Source of the DNA: Camellia lanceoleosa
Lineage: Eukaryota; Streptophyta; Magnoliopsida; Ericales; Theaceae
DNA: 64,000 nucleotides
Assembly: GCA_025200525.1 (NCBI GenBank)
Contig: CM045758.1
Span: 163,367,040 to 163,431,039 of the forward strand
Reading direction: 5' to 3'
The stretch's first letter is position 1, and each line of letters begins with the position of its first letter. The translations under genes and the position numbers were made by a program. The notes beneath the pieces were generated by a model, which had not been told where the DNA came from, made no database searches, and saw only the letters and a program-made list of their open reading frames with translations. Below, in pieces: positions 24,574-36,600 of the stretch.

Positions 24574-26176
24574 TTAGTATACTCAATTCGTTCCAAACTC
24601 TAGTTTGGTCCTGTTTGTGAATTGCAATTTGTGGCTCAATAATATTCAATGTATATCCACAAAGAGACAATCAAACTAGTCTAGACATCTAGTTATCAAA
24701 AAAAAATAAACAGACAAATCAAAATAACTCATCATAAATAGATATGGTTATAATCAACTATAGAGATGAGTCAACAAATATCAAGATAGGTATAACTAAA
24801 AAATATATATTTAGATTGTGTTGGTGATAATTACAAATATAATTACAAATAAAATATCAAAAAATATAAATAATAGAAATTATAATAACTAATTAAAAGG
24901 GCTGAGGCGTGAAAAATTTGCTCTCTTTAAGGAGATTCAATCTCTATGTGGTTAAGCAAAACCTCACACCGATGCAGTAAAAAAAAACTTGGACTTGTCT
25001 CCCCACGATACAACAGTTTGACTAAGTCGTATGATTTACTAATACTGCACAATTGGTTGAACCCAAAATTTCATCACATACACTATTTATTTATTTCCCT
25101 GATAATCTCACACAAACTTAATAAAATAACAAAAAAAATTTCTTATTTTCTAAGATAAGAGGTTAGCTCAATTTTTAGGAGTTGAAAGTTTGGTGGACAA
25201 GTTTTTTGGAGGATTCTTGGAAATTGCTTGGAGGATAATTATAAGAGAGGAAACTTGGAGAGAAAGTTCCTTGAAGGAGACTTGGAGGCAAAGAAAAAGA
25301 CTTGACTTAGGCAAAGACTTTGAGAGAAAGAAAATAAAATTTGGAGGAAAAAAAAAAAAAAATCAAACTTATAATACATTATAATATTAAAATATCATTT
25401 AACAGACCCTCTGTTATATAAAATTACGTGAGACTCACATAAATAAATAAACAGTCCATATATAACAAGAGGTTTGTGATGCCGGTTAGTAAGTGTGTTG
25501 AGAGGAATACAAATCTTTATGCGGTGGAAAGCACTACTTGCAAAACTCAATGGTTGTGTTGCTTATTGCGATGGTTGGTGAGAAGATAGTTGTGGTCAGG
25601 CATGAGATTGAGAAGTTGTGATTTCAAATATTTGGCGCCATTTTTTATTTTGTGATGAGTCATGCACAGCTGTCAGAGGTAGCTTCAAATGTAAATGCAC
25701 ATGACATGGGAGACCTGTGCTCCTTTGTGCAGGGAGGAACCTACACTCACACAATAGAGGCCATGCCTTTATAAGAAGCCCTTAATACATTGTAGCATTT
25801 TGAAAAGTTTTTAATTTTTTAGTTTTTTTGAAAAAAAAAAACTGACTTATTTAGCCAAAAAAGTTGACTTTTTTTGCTAAAAAAAACTAAAAGGTCAAAA
25901 AATTGACTTTTTAGCTTATTTCCAAAGTGCCCCATTATTACACTAATTAACGTAGTTTCTCATGTATATCACGTATGGCCCCTTTCTCAAGCCACAGATT
26001 ATATAAACTGCTCACCAAAAATAAGGCCATTTCACTTCATTTGGCCCTTATCCTCATTCTGTATACTTATATTTATATTAATATTATGCTATATTATTGT
26101 AGAAGCAACCAATTCACTGCAATAAAGGGGAACAAAATAAAAAACGACTCACCTATATGAATATTGCCAACAATAA

Positions 26177-26406
26177 GGTCTCGTTTGGGAACATATTAAT
26201 TTAGTAACTTTTTAGCTATTTGACTAAAATATGAGTTTAAAAAAAAACTAGTATGTTTGGGATAACTTTTTGACTTTTTATAAAAAGATGTGGAAAAAAT
26301 AGAGAGAAAAGAGAATCTTTGACTTTTGATATGGGTTGTTGACTTTTTAGCTAATTTAGTAACTTTTTGACTTTTTGACTAAAAGATAAGGTTCCCAAAC
26401 GAGGCC
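26177..26406. mobile_element. Tourist-like MITE (230 bp, TAA target duplication)
   Basis: The ends GGTCTCGTTTGGGAAC and GGCCTCGTTTGGGAACC (reverse complement) are nearly perfect inverted repeats flanked by TAA on both sides (26174-26176, 26407-26409). The subterminal parts are mirror copies rich in TAGTAACTTTTT and GACTTTTTGACT. Same family of ends as 802-946. Confidence 0.7.
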
Positions 26407-26753
26407 TAAGTTTCAAAACAAAATAGAGGATAATTTTCTCACAAAGTATTTGTTTGTGTACATTGCAAAAGAAATTACTTAAAATTTTAATGTAGAGTCA
26501 ATTACAAAACAAAAAAAATGATTTTTAAAAGAATATTAATTCCTGCGTTGATAAATGATTGAGTTGAAATGTATTAAGAAAGAAACAATTATTCGTAATT
26601 TTTTTGTTAAGGCCCAATATTAGTTTTATTTTTTTGTGTATTAATTTAGCATTCAGTCTGAGTATATTTCTCATTTTTAATTGTAAAAAAAATATAATAG
26701 TTTATATTTTGGATACACTAGATAGGAGAGATGAATCCAACTCCGACTTGTTA

Positions 26754-26995
26754 GCCTCCGTTTGGGAAGTGGGTTGGCTCTTTGGCTTTTTGACTTTTTT
26801 GACTATTTTAGCCTAGACTAAAAAGTTTGGTTTGGGAAGGGTTTTTTTGACTTTTTAGACTTTTTTTATGAGAGAAGAGTGTAATAATTATGGGTTGGAT
26901 GTGATGTTTTGTTTTTTGTGGCTAAAATAGCCTATTTTGTCTTTTGTGACTAAAATAACCCAAAAAACCTGAAAAAGCTCTTCCCAAACGGACCC
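26754..26995. mobile_element. MITE-like element with CCGTTTGGGAAG ends (242 bp)
   Basis: Left end GCCTCCGTTTGGGAAG and reverse complement of the right end GGGTCCGTTTGGGAAG are inverted. The subterminal GGCTCTTTGGCTTTTTGA is mirrored loosely on the right. The flanks (TTA left, TAG right) do not form a clean target duplication. It belongs to the same broad group as the neighbours at 24411 and 26177. Confidence 0.55.
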
Positions 26996-28224
26996 TAGTG
27001 AAATTTACGATTCTATTAATTGGCTAACCATTGTCCATGATAGTTTATACCCAATAGCCAAAACTTTTTTATCTATATTTTGGACCCCCGAACATTAATT
27101 TTGGTTCACTCCCTGCCTTTGTGGCTATATCCACTGGGTTTGAATTTGTAGAGGGATTGATGGATACTTGTATTGATGTATTTTATCTTTTGGAGAGGCT
27201 TCTTTCCCATTGGTTTTGTCATATAGAGGGTGTGAGGCTCTCGTTTCATTACACAGTCATCTTGATAATCTAAATTATTTATATTATAAGATTCGTTAAA
27301 AAAATATATTTTTATGAAAAATCAAATTGATTGAATATTTTATGGTTGTTTTTAAAATAAAAATGATCTGTTTTTAAAATTACAATTGCCGCCATCCAAG
27401 ATGCATTCTGTCGTTTCATTGTGCCCTCATTAATAGAAGGAGAGATGAGAAAGCGGATAAACTCATAAGATTTTATTTGTCTGTATTTTTGTTGTCAAAA
27501 CTGATGTTAGTAAAGGGAGAAAAAAATAAAAATAGTTTCACTTGATTACACAAGGGCTTAATGCTTCTTTCGATTCTCTTCTTGAATAGTTGATAATGAA
27601 GATTGTGTCACTTAACACTTAGATATGTACCTTCGTTCCATTTGGTTACTCTATCAACTAGGTTGAAATGATATCTTTCTTCAATAAGTTTTTTGTGATG
27701 TTTCATTTGATATTGTTTTATGGTGCGTAAATTTAACATCGTTTTATGGTGTGTGTTGAGCTATGAAGTTAGTTTATTTATTTTTAATATTTTTGTATTT
27801 TAGTAACTAAGAAATGTGTATAAATTGTGAAATTTCACAAATTTATTCATAAATTGAAATTTGATCAAAATTGAGAAACTTATATTTTTTGGTTAATTGT
27901 TAAATTTATCAATTGAAAAATACAAAATTTTATAGTTATGAAAATTGAAAAAATGATAATTTTTATATTAATTGAAATTTTTCTCAGTTGAAAATTATGA
28001 TTTTTTTTTTAGTTTTTGTGTTTTACAAAGTATGAACTTTCACAGTTCACAATTGTCTACAAGAATTGTAGAAAAAATTATGTAACTGATAAATTTCTCA
28101 CTTAGCAATGGCAAAATTCATCCACAATTTTTTATTCGAAATTTTATATTGAATATAGATTTCATTTGATAGATTTTATTGAAAATGTTCCAAAAATATT
28201 TTTTTGGCTTGAGTTTTCAAAAAT
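26996..28224. other. Intergenic AT-rich DNA
   Basis: No gene, RNA or repeat with defined ends is seen. The part at 27050-27250 is less AT-rich but has no open frame of note. Confidence 0.35.
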
Positions 28225-30305
28225 TATTCAGCGTGTTTGGTTTGAGTTTTTTGAATTAAATTTTTTGAAAATTTAATTTTTTGGTTTTCGTATTCTTTTG
28301 TTTTTAGTGAATATTTTTTAAATTTTAAACATTTTTTTTACTTTTTTAAATGCACCTTAGTTAGATGTATCTAAAAAGTAAAAAATTTGTGAAAAAACAT
28401 TTTAAAAAATTAATAAATACATAAAAATATAAAAAATATACTGAATTCTTGTATTTTTTTTTTGTATTTTTGGTATTTAGTGAATTTTTAAAAGATTTTT
28501 TTTACATTTTTTTATTTTTTAGGTGTATTTATGTTAGGTGTGTCTAAAAAGTAAAAAAATTGCTTAAAATATTAAAAAAATTCAGTAAAAATAAAAAAAT
28601 ACGAAAAATAAGAATGTAGAATTTTCTGAAAAATGAAAACAAGCAATTTTGTTTGGATTTTCATTTGTTTTTATTGATTTTTTTTCTCCATATTTTTTAC
28701 TTTTTAGATACACCAAGATTAGATGCATCTAAAAAGTAAAAAATATTTAACTAAAATACAAAATAAAAAAATTCACTAAAAACAAACGAAAACTCCAAAA
28801 AAAAATGCACACATATATTTTTTTGAATCTTCATTTGTTTTTAGTGATTTTTTAAAATATATTTTAGTCAATTTATTTTACTTTTTAGATGCATATTAAT
28901 TAGTTGCATCTAATAAGTATAAAAAATGATTAAAATATAAAAAAATTACTAAAAATAAATAAAAACTTATTTTAAAATAATTTTTAAAAAATTAAACTAA
29001 ACAGATACTATTTTGTAAAAATAAAGTGGGTCTAATATTTAAATCTTAAAAAAGAGTCAACTCAAAATAAAAAGTAAAGATTTGCTTTTTTATTCATTGT
29101 TTTGATCTTTAATGACTTTTGTCTTCAAAATTATTACATTTTAGCAAACAACCAAACAACAAACACGAAATAAGGTGAAAATAGATGAGATTTGAGAAAT
29201 TACACATATATTCCCGTATTTTACATTTTTACAAATTGCCCCCCTTTTTTTTTTATTTTTATTTCCCTAATTTTTTTTTTTTTATTTTATTATGAAAATT
29301 TGAGAATTTTAAATTCTAATTTCTCAAACCTCGGATTTTTTTATTACTAAACCTCGAGGGGGTGTTTGTAATTTACCCTACATTTTATCCTCTTTTTTCT
29401 TTTTCTTTTTTTTTAAACATTTTTTACCCAAATTTTTTTTTTGTTGGTTAAAAAAATTATTAGTGACATTTGTTTATAAAAATATTCACTCTGCTTGGTT
29501 TCAATTTTTAAAATTTATTTTCCAGAAAATTTTACTTTGTCATTTTCTGTATTTTTTTTGTTTATTGTTTTAATATTTTAAACAAATTTTTAAAATTTTT
29601 AGACACACTTAATATAAATGCACTTAAAAAATATCATATTTGTAAAAAAATCTTAAAAAAATTCACTAAATACCAAAAATAAAAAATAAAAAGAGTAGAA
29701 AATTTTAATATATTTTTCATATTTTTATGTATTTATTAATTTTTAATTTTTTTTTCATAAATATTTTACTATCTAGATATATCTAAATATCTAAAAAAGT
29801 AAAAAATTACTCAAAATTTAAAAAATATTTACTAAAAACAAAAAAATAAAAAAAATAAAAATTCAATTTAAAAAAAACAGAAACCATTATGCTTAGTTTC
29901 ACTTTTCAAAAAATACTTTTCAGAAAATTCTACTTTATTATTTTTCGTATTTTTTTTGTTTTTACTGATTTTTTTAATATTTTAAGCAATTTTTAAAATT
30001 TTTAGACATACCTAACTTAGATGTATCTAAAAAGTAAAAAATTTGTGAAGAAAACTTTTTAAAAATTCACTAAATAGCCAAAATATAAAAAAATACGAGA
30101 ATTCAGTAATTTTTTTTTATATTTTTATGTATTTATTAATTTTTTAAAATATTTTTTCACAATTTTTCTACTTTTTAGATACATGTAAGTAAGGTGCATC
30201 TAAAAAGTAAAAAAAAAATGTTTAAAATTTAAAAAATATTCACTAAAAATAAAAAATATATGAAAATCAAAAAACTTAATTCAAAAAACTCAAACCAAAC
30301 ATATT
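28225..30305. mobile_element. Cluster of long AT-rich inverted-repeat elements upstream of ferrochelatase
   Basis: At least three units of about 400 bp lie nearly head to tail (about 28228-28650, 29487-29885, 29889-30303), with extra pieces at 28650-29000. Each starts with a GTTTGGTTTGAGTTTT-like or CTTGGTTTCA-like end, ends in the inverted counterpart (CAAACCAAACAT at 30292), and contains TTAGATGTATCTAAAAAGTA once or twice. The middle repeats the ends in inverted order (TTTTTAGTGAATATTTTT against AAATATTCACTAAAAA), so the units can fold on themselves. Related to the copy at 12705-13115. The cluster ends about 240 bp before the ferrochelatase leader. Confidence 0.55.
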
Positions 30306-30663
30306 GATTGCATTTTTTTGGTTTTAGAGTATTTTAGTTTAGAAATATATAAAATACAATTTTTTAAAAAAATCTGAAAAAAATGTAGTAGATAAAATAG
30401 TTGTTGACAGAACAACATCAGCCAATTGAAAACCTAACAAAAAAGAAAGGTAAAAAATAAAAGGGAAAGAAATTTGTGAGGATAATTTGTAGGAGACGTG
30501 GCACATTGTAAAGACAATGGAGAAGGGAGAAGCAGCCTCTGAGAGAGAGAGAGAGAGAGACAGACAGAAAGAGCAAGAACAGTTTTGAACTTTTGGCAGT
30601 CGAGCAAGTGGATATGCTCAGTGAGTCACTGATCCAAGAACACCCAAGAAAAGAAAAGAAACA
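30306..30663 (+). promoter_or_regulatory. Promoter-proximal region and leader of the ferrochelatase gene
   Basis: A G-box/ABRE-like core ACGTGGC lies at 30496-30502, followed by a (GA)n tract at 30540-30562 typical of plant leaders, and the start codon at 30664. The assignment of function to the G-box is inference. Light and abscisic acid regulation through such cores is common in tetrapyrrole and photosynthesis genes. Confidence 0.4.
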
Positions 30664-33600
30664 ATGAATCAGTCAATGAGTATGATAAGAACGCAAACCC
30701 CTTCTCCATTGTCACATCCTCCTCCTTTGTAAGTTGTTTATTTATTTATATTTTGTTGGAAACCCATTTATGGAAAGAACCAATCTATTACTATTATTGG
30801 CTATGACTTTAATCATCACTTTGTGCAGCGCTTGTGGGCATTCTGAGCTCAATTTTTTGATTATGCTATGTGTAGTTAGTGAATACCCATTTTATTTTCT
30901 GATTCTTTTGGTAATCCTTGAAAATGTTTAATCAATATATATATGTGTGTGTGTGTTTGTGTATATACATTTCCTAGCATATGCACTGGATCAAATCAGT
31001 TATCTAGAGATTGGCTGTGTTTGGTCCAGCTTAATGGAGCTGCTTATAGCTTTTTATTTTTTGGAGAATTTGTGTAGGAGCATTTGGTGCAACTCTGCTT
31101 ATAGCTTATGATTCGAAAATAGTTTAAATAAGTTGAGAAAAAATTGATTATTGGGAAGCTTGGGAGATATGCTTTTAGCTTCTGCCATTTGATTATCAAA
31201 TTTCGACTTACAAGAAACTGTACCAAACAACAGGCATGTATTGCTTATCCAGTATATGGAAGAAAATTGCACACATTACCATAATCCCTTCGTTGCCCCT
31301 GCCCAAACTTTTTTTTTTAAAAAAAAAAAAAAAAGAAAAGAAAGAAAAAAATAGTGAGGGGTCTTTTGTTGATTGACACTCTATTTTGTTGATTATAAAA
31401 ATCAAAAAAATAAATGTTATGCTATCGGTTAACTCAATCAGTGATTGTCAATCCTATCTATCATGTCCAAAATGCCTTGGAAGTGTAATAATTGTTATAA
31501 TGTTTGTTGCTGTTTCTGTGGGTTTTCCACTTCATCATAACAATGAATTTGTTCCTCTTTTCAAGTTTTCCCATCGTGATTTGTTTTCATTAAGCTTCTT
31601 TCCTCACTATCTCTTGTCTATAATGGTTGCATCATTAATATAATAATGTCATCCTTTTTACGTTTTTGAAAACTATTATCAGCTTTTTATGTTCTATTTA
31701 TTTAGCATGCATTATGCTGCAGTACAATGAGTCCATTAACATTATCTTGTAAAAAGTTGTACTTATAAAATTTGTATAGTCTTTGACTTTAGTGTTTCTA
31801 TTAGATGACTGATATACTGATTATCAGATATATTTCTATGTATATGATGTAGTTTACTATGACATGTAGCAGTTATACTCAAATGGATTTTCATGTGCTT
31901 TATTTTTTGTTTCCTAGGCTATTGCCACAGGCAATGTGTACCTCACAGAGGATATATTGTTGCTTTGGCCAAATGGAAGCCCGTGTTAATTCTAATATCT
32001 CAAAACCTTCCCTAGTTGCGAAATTTTCCTCAGGGTGGACTGAAACACAATCTTTATTTTTAAAGCAAGCAGTCAACAATTATTCGTTGCCTTTGGGAGC
32101 ATTATTGACTTCTAAAACTCAAGATGTATCTACTATGGCTTTTAATGGTGATGAGAAGATAGGAGTCTTGTTGCTAAACCTTGGAGGTCCAGAGACGCTG
32201 GATGATGTGCAGCCTTTTTTGTTTAACCTTTTTGCTGACCCGGTAAAGTGCTCTTTCATGTTTTATGCATCTTGTGATCTTTGTCTGAGCCATTATCAGA
32301 GAATGTATTATTGCATTTTATTGCACCTCTTTTGTCTGGTTCCACCAATTTCATTTTAAAATCATTTAAATAGTAGTGCCATTTATTTTTACCAAATAAA
32401 ATAAAATGTGTGTGTGTGTTTTTCTTCTTTCTTTTTCTTTGCTTCTATTTGCTATGTCACATATCAAGTTTTCATGTGTTAAAATTTATAAATGTTTTAC
32501 GCATGGATGGTGGTGTGTGTGATTATGTTAATGTCTAATTGACTTTATACATTTGAACAGGATATTATTCGATTGCCAAGATTGTTTCGTTTCCTTCAAA
32601 AGCCATTAGCTCAACTTATATCTGTTCTAAGAGCACCCAAGAGTAAGGAAGGTTACGCTTCAATAGGTGGTGGCTCTCCCCTTCGACAGATAACCGATGC
32701 ACAGGCATGATCATTAATAGGAATATACGTTCTTTTTCATAGGTTATCTCCAATCATATTTTCACTCAGAAGAATAACCCACTTGCAAAAATATCAGAAT
32801 CTCCTCTCTGTGGATCTGATTAAAATCCTCAAGCAATGCCATCATCCTCTTTGGTTGATGGTTGGAGAAACTTCCTATGTTATGTAGCACTAGCATACAT
32901 TGGGGGGTTTCTTAAAAATTGTTTACTTTGTGGGACTTTCTATTTAACACTTTTGCTTCATTGGCTTTTGTTTTCTTTGTTCAGGCAGAAGAGTTGAGGA
33001 AAGCCCTTTGCGAGAAGAATGTCCCAGCAAAGGTGTACGTTGGCATGCGTTATTGGCATCCTTTTACTGAAGAAGCTATTGAGCAGGTACCTGGATAGCT
33101 ATAGTCCTAGTTTCTAGTGCTGCCTCAAATTATCTAATTATTAAGACACTACTCTTAATGGAGTTTGTTTTCTTTTTGTTTTGTGTACTTAGTTTTACAT
33201 AACATTTTTGTTTAGGGATAGCATTGCTGAAATATTGTGAGATACTGTGATATCGTTCTAAAATTTAATTTAAAACTAGATTTTATATTTTCAGTTTTTT
33301 TCTTTTTTACTTCACCCTTCTTTCTTTGTAATTTATATGTTACAAGTAAATATTATTCACTATTACTTCTAGTTATAACAAAAGAGATTCCTTTTTTATC
33401 TAGAAAAAAGAAACAATTTAGTTCAGTGAATGGAAGATCAACTTCTATCTAACTCTACTAAAATTTAACACAAACCATATGGTTTTTCAAAGCTGGTCTA
33501 ACTAGGCTGACAAGTAGTACTTGTAGATGATGATGTTGATAGAGCGGTAAGGTATTTGTACTTACTCCCAAAAGTATTGGAGATATGACTTCCGTTTATT

Positions 33601-36600
33601 ATGGAAAAATTCATGCACATGACAAATTGTTGGAAGCACATATTGGAATGTCAACATGGGTAACTTAACATTCATACAAATCATAGAATCCTAAGTTCTG
33701 TATGCTTTATGTTGGAAGCACATATTGGAATGTCAACATGGGTAACATCACATTCATACAAATCATAGAATCCTAAGTTCTGCATGCTTTATTATGCTAA
33801 CTTCATACATCATTAAGATAATGATATTAAATTTGGTTTGGTTTGATCCTAGTTCCAAATACTTGCTTTTGATAAGTGAATTCAAATAAATATTGGAAGG
33901 GTAATGGTCATTCCCATTCACCATCATTTCCCTAATAATTCTTTTGACCTACTTAAGTTTTATTGTTTATAATAAAACATGTTGCTAGTTATTGTTTTAT
34001 TGATCAAGTATCAATGATTCTACTTTCTCTACAAATGTATGGAAATACATTTTGTTTCAATAATACATAGCATAGAATACTTATTCTTTGGTGGAACTCC
34101 CAAACTTAACAATTGATACCAAATTTGTTGGCTTGCTAACAATTGCATTTTCTTTTGATTTATGCTGCTATAGATAAAAAGAGATGGAATTTCAAAGCTT
34201 GTAGTGCTTCCTTTATATCCACAATTTTCAATATCTACTAGTGGTTCAAGCCTTCGATTGTTGGAGAGTATATTCCGGTAATTAATATGGATATATGCTT
34301 CTTTCTTATATTGACCTAAAATATTACTTGCTAATGATGGTGAAATTATTCATTGTTAGGGAGGATGAATATCTAGTAAACATGCAGCACACAGTAATAC
34401 CTTCTTGGTATCAGCGTGAAGGATATATAAAGGCCATGGCAGATTTGATTGAAAAGGAATTAAGAAATTTTGGCAACCCTGATAAGGTATTACATTTCTT
34501 GCAGCTGAATTATCTTGTTTAGTTCAATTATTTTGTGAATGTCTTGTACTTCAAATATTGTCTACACATCACAAGCTTATATGTTTGAGTGTTATACTAT
34601 ATGGTTATATCATTTCAAGCATGTGGCTCCTTTATGGACAGTCGTGGATGCATTTTAACGTGCTTAAAACACTATATTCAACTTTTCATTGATTTTATAA
34701 AATGAAAAAAAAAAAAAAAAAAAGAAGTTGAAAAACTTATAGCTATTTATTTGAAAATTATAAATAATCAATCATTTTTTATTTATTTAAACCAAAGAAG
34801 TGGGGTGGTAGTGATTTTTCATTCTCTCCATGGAAGGTTGGAGGTGAGTAGGCTGGTTGTGGAAGCCTTTTGGGAAGTATGGTAGACGTGTGGCCACCAA
34901 CAATAGGTTGGTGAGTGAGAAGATATTAGGAGGAGAGACTGAGAGAGGAATGGAGACTGTCTATTACTTTTGAAGCGTGACAATTTTGCTTCAACGTGGC
35001 ATATACTTTGTGACAAGTATTGAATTTTAATATTTCTATAGAATTCAGCAAGTGTCTCCTTTTCAATAGTGTTTTTATGTCATATAAGGTCAAGGTCTGG
35101 CCAAGGTGTTAGATCTCATATATTCTACGCAAAGTCAAAACTTTTGCGCCCACAAGTAAATTAAGGTCCTTATGTTTATGATGAATCTGCATTCATATAA
35201 ACTTTCTGATATAATTGAGGATGGGGAATGAGTTGTTGAGTGTTGTGCCTTTGGGCACTTTCGATGACAATGGTTTTATGAATCATTTCCATTTCTCGTA
35301 CCCCCTTGCCTTTGGGCACTTTCGATGACAATGGTTTTATGAATCATTTCTATTTCTTGTACCCCCTTAGAAGCTTTTATTTGTCTTGAAGCTGGTGGTT
35401 AGTTGCCAACAATCTTATTTCAAAATACGAATTACAGGTGATGATATTTTTCAGTGCTCATGGGGTGCCACTTGCTTATGTGGAAGAGGCTGGTGATCCA
35501 TACAAGGCTGAGATGGAGGAATGCGTGGATTTGATTATGGAAGAACTAGAAAAGAGAGGGATAACTAATGCATATACACTTGCTTATCAGGTGCTTATTT
35601 TTGAAAGTTGTTTCAGCCTTGTGCAACTCTGTTTAACTTCAGAATTATCCATTGATAACATATAACTCAAAAGTTGACCATCAAAGGCATTTGAACTAGG
35701 TGGTTGTGCAAAAAAGTGGAATCCAATATCTGTTGACGGATTGTTTGTTCTAAAATTCAAGATGTGAATTCGGTTAAAAAAGAAAGTACTGTTTAACTAA
35801 TAATTGCTATTCCTTATGTTAGTGGTAGTTTTTTAAACTAAAGTGTAATAGGGTCAACAGTGAGTTTATGATTCAATGTTTTGTTCCATGGTGAGAGCAG
35901 GTTGTCATGAAACATTTTAGAATGCACCTTGGACGGAAGGTACTAGATTGACTGAACTCAATTTGCTAAGTGAAGTGATTTATTCATAAGAGTGAGCCAA
36001 ACTTTGCAATGGGTTGATTAATCTCCTGAGCTACCCCTTCAGTCAAAACTTGTAATTTGGTTGTAACTCGTGGAGTAGCTTTGCTGGTTTCATATTATAC
36101 ATGAACCATGGCCATTCAAGGTCTTCATTTGGTTAATATTCCAAGATTCAATTATACTTGAACCTTAGCTTTGGTTCTTAGAAAGGTGAACCCTTTACAT
36201 AAAACTCAGTGGTCTAAAATTGGCCACCGGTTCTAGGACCAGCACTTTTAGATGATTAGTATTGATGTATCCCGGGGAGAATCTTATCAGCTAAATTCTG
36301 AGTGATCTGCCTCATTATGTTTTATCATGTGCGATCTTCAAATTTTCTAATCTGGTACTTATTGGAGCTTGTTTTAATTCTAAATTGCTATTGTTGTTCA
36401 TTCACATTTGTGTTTTGTGTGAAGTACAAAAGTCATGTTCTCAATATCCCTGTTGAAGCAGATTATTTACAGAAATTTCTATTATTTTTACCAAAAGTAG
36501 ATAAAAATGGAGACACTGCCTGAATAGCGTGGTTCTTAGCATCTATATAACCCTTAAAGCACAGGGTTGTAACACTGATATCTGTATGTTGTGAGAACAG

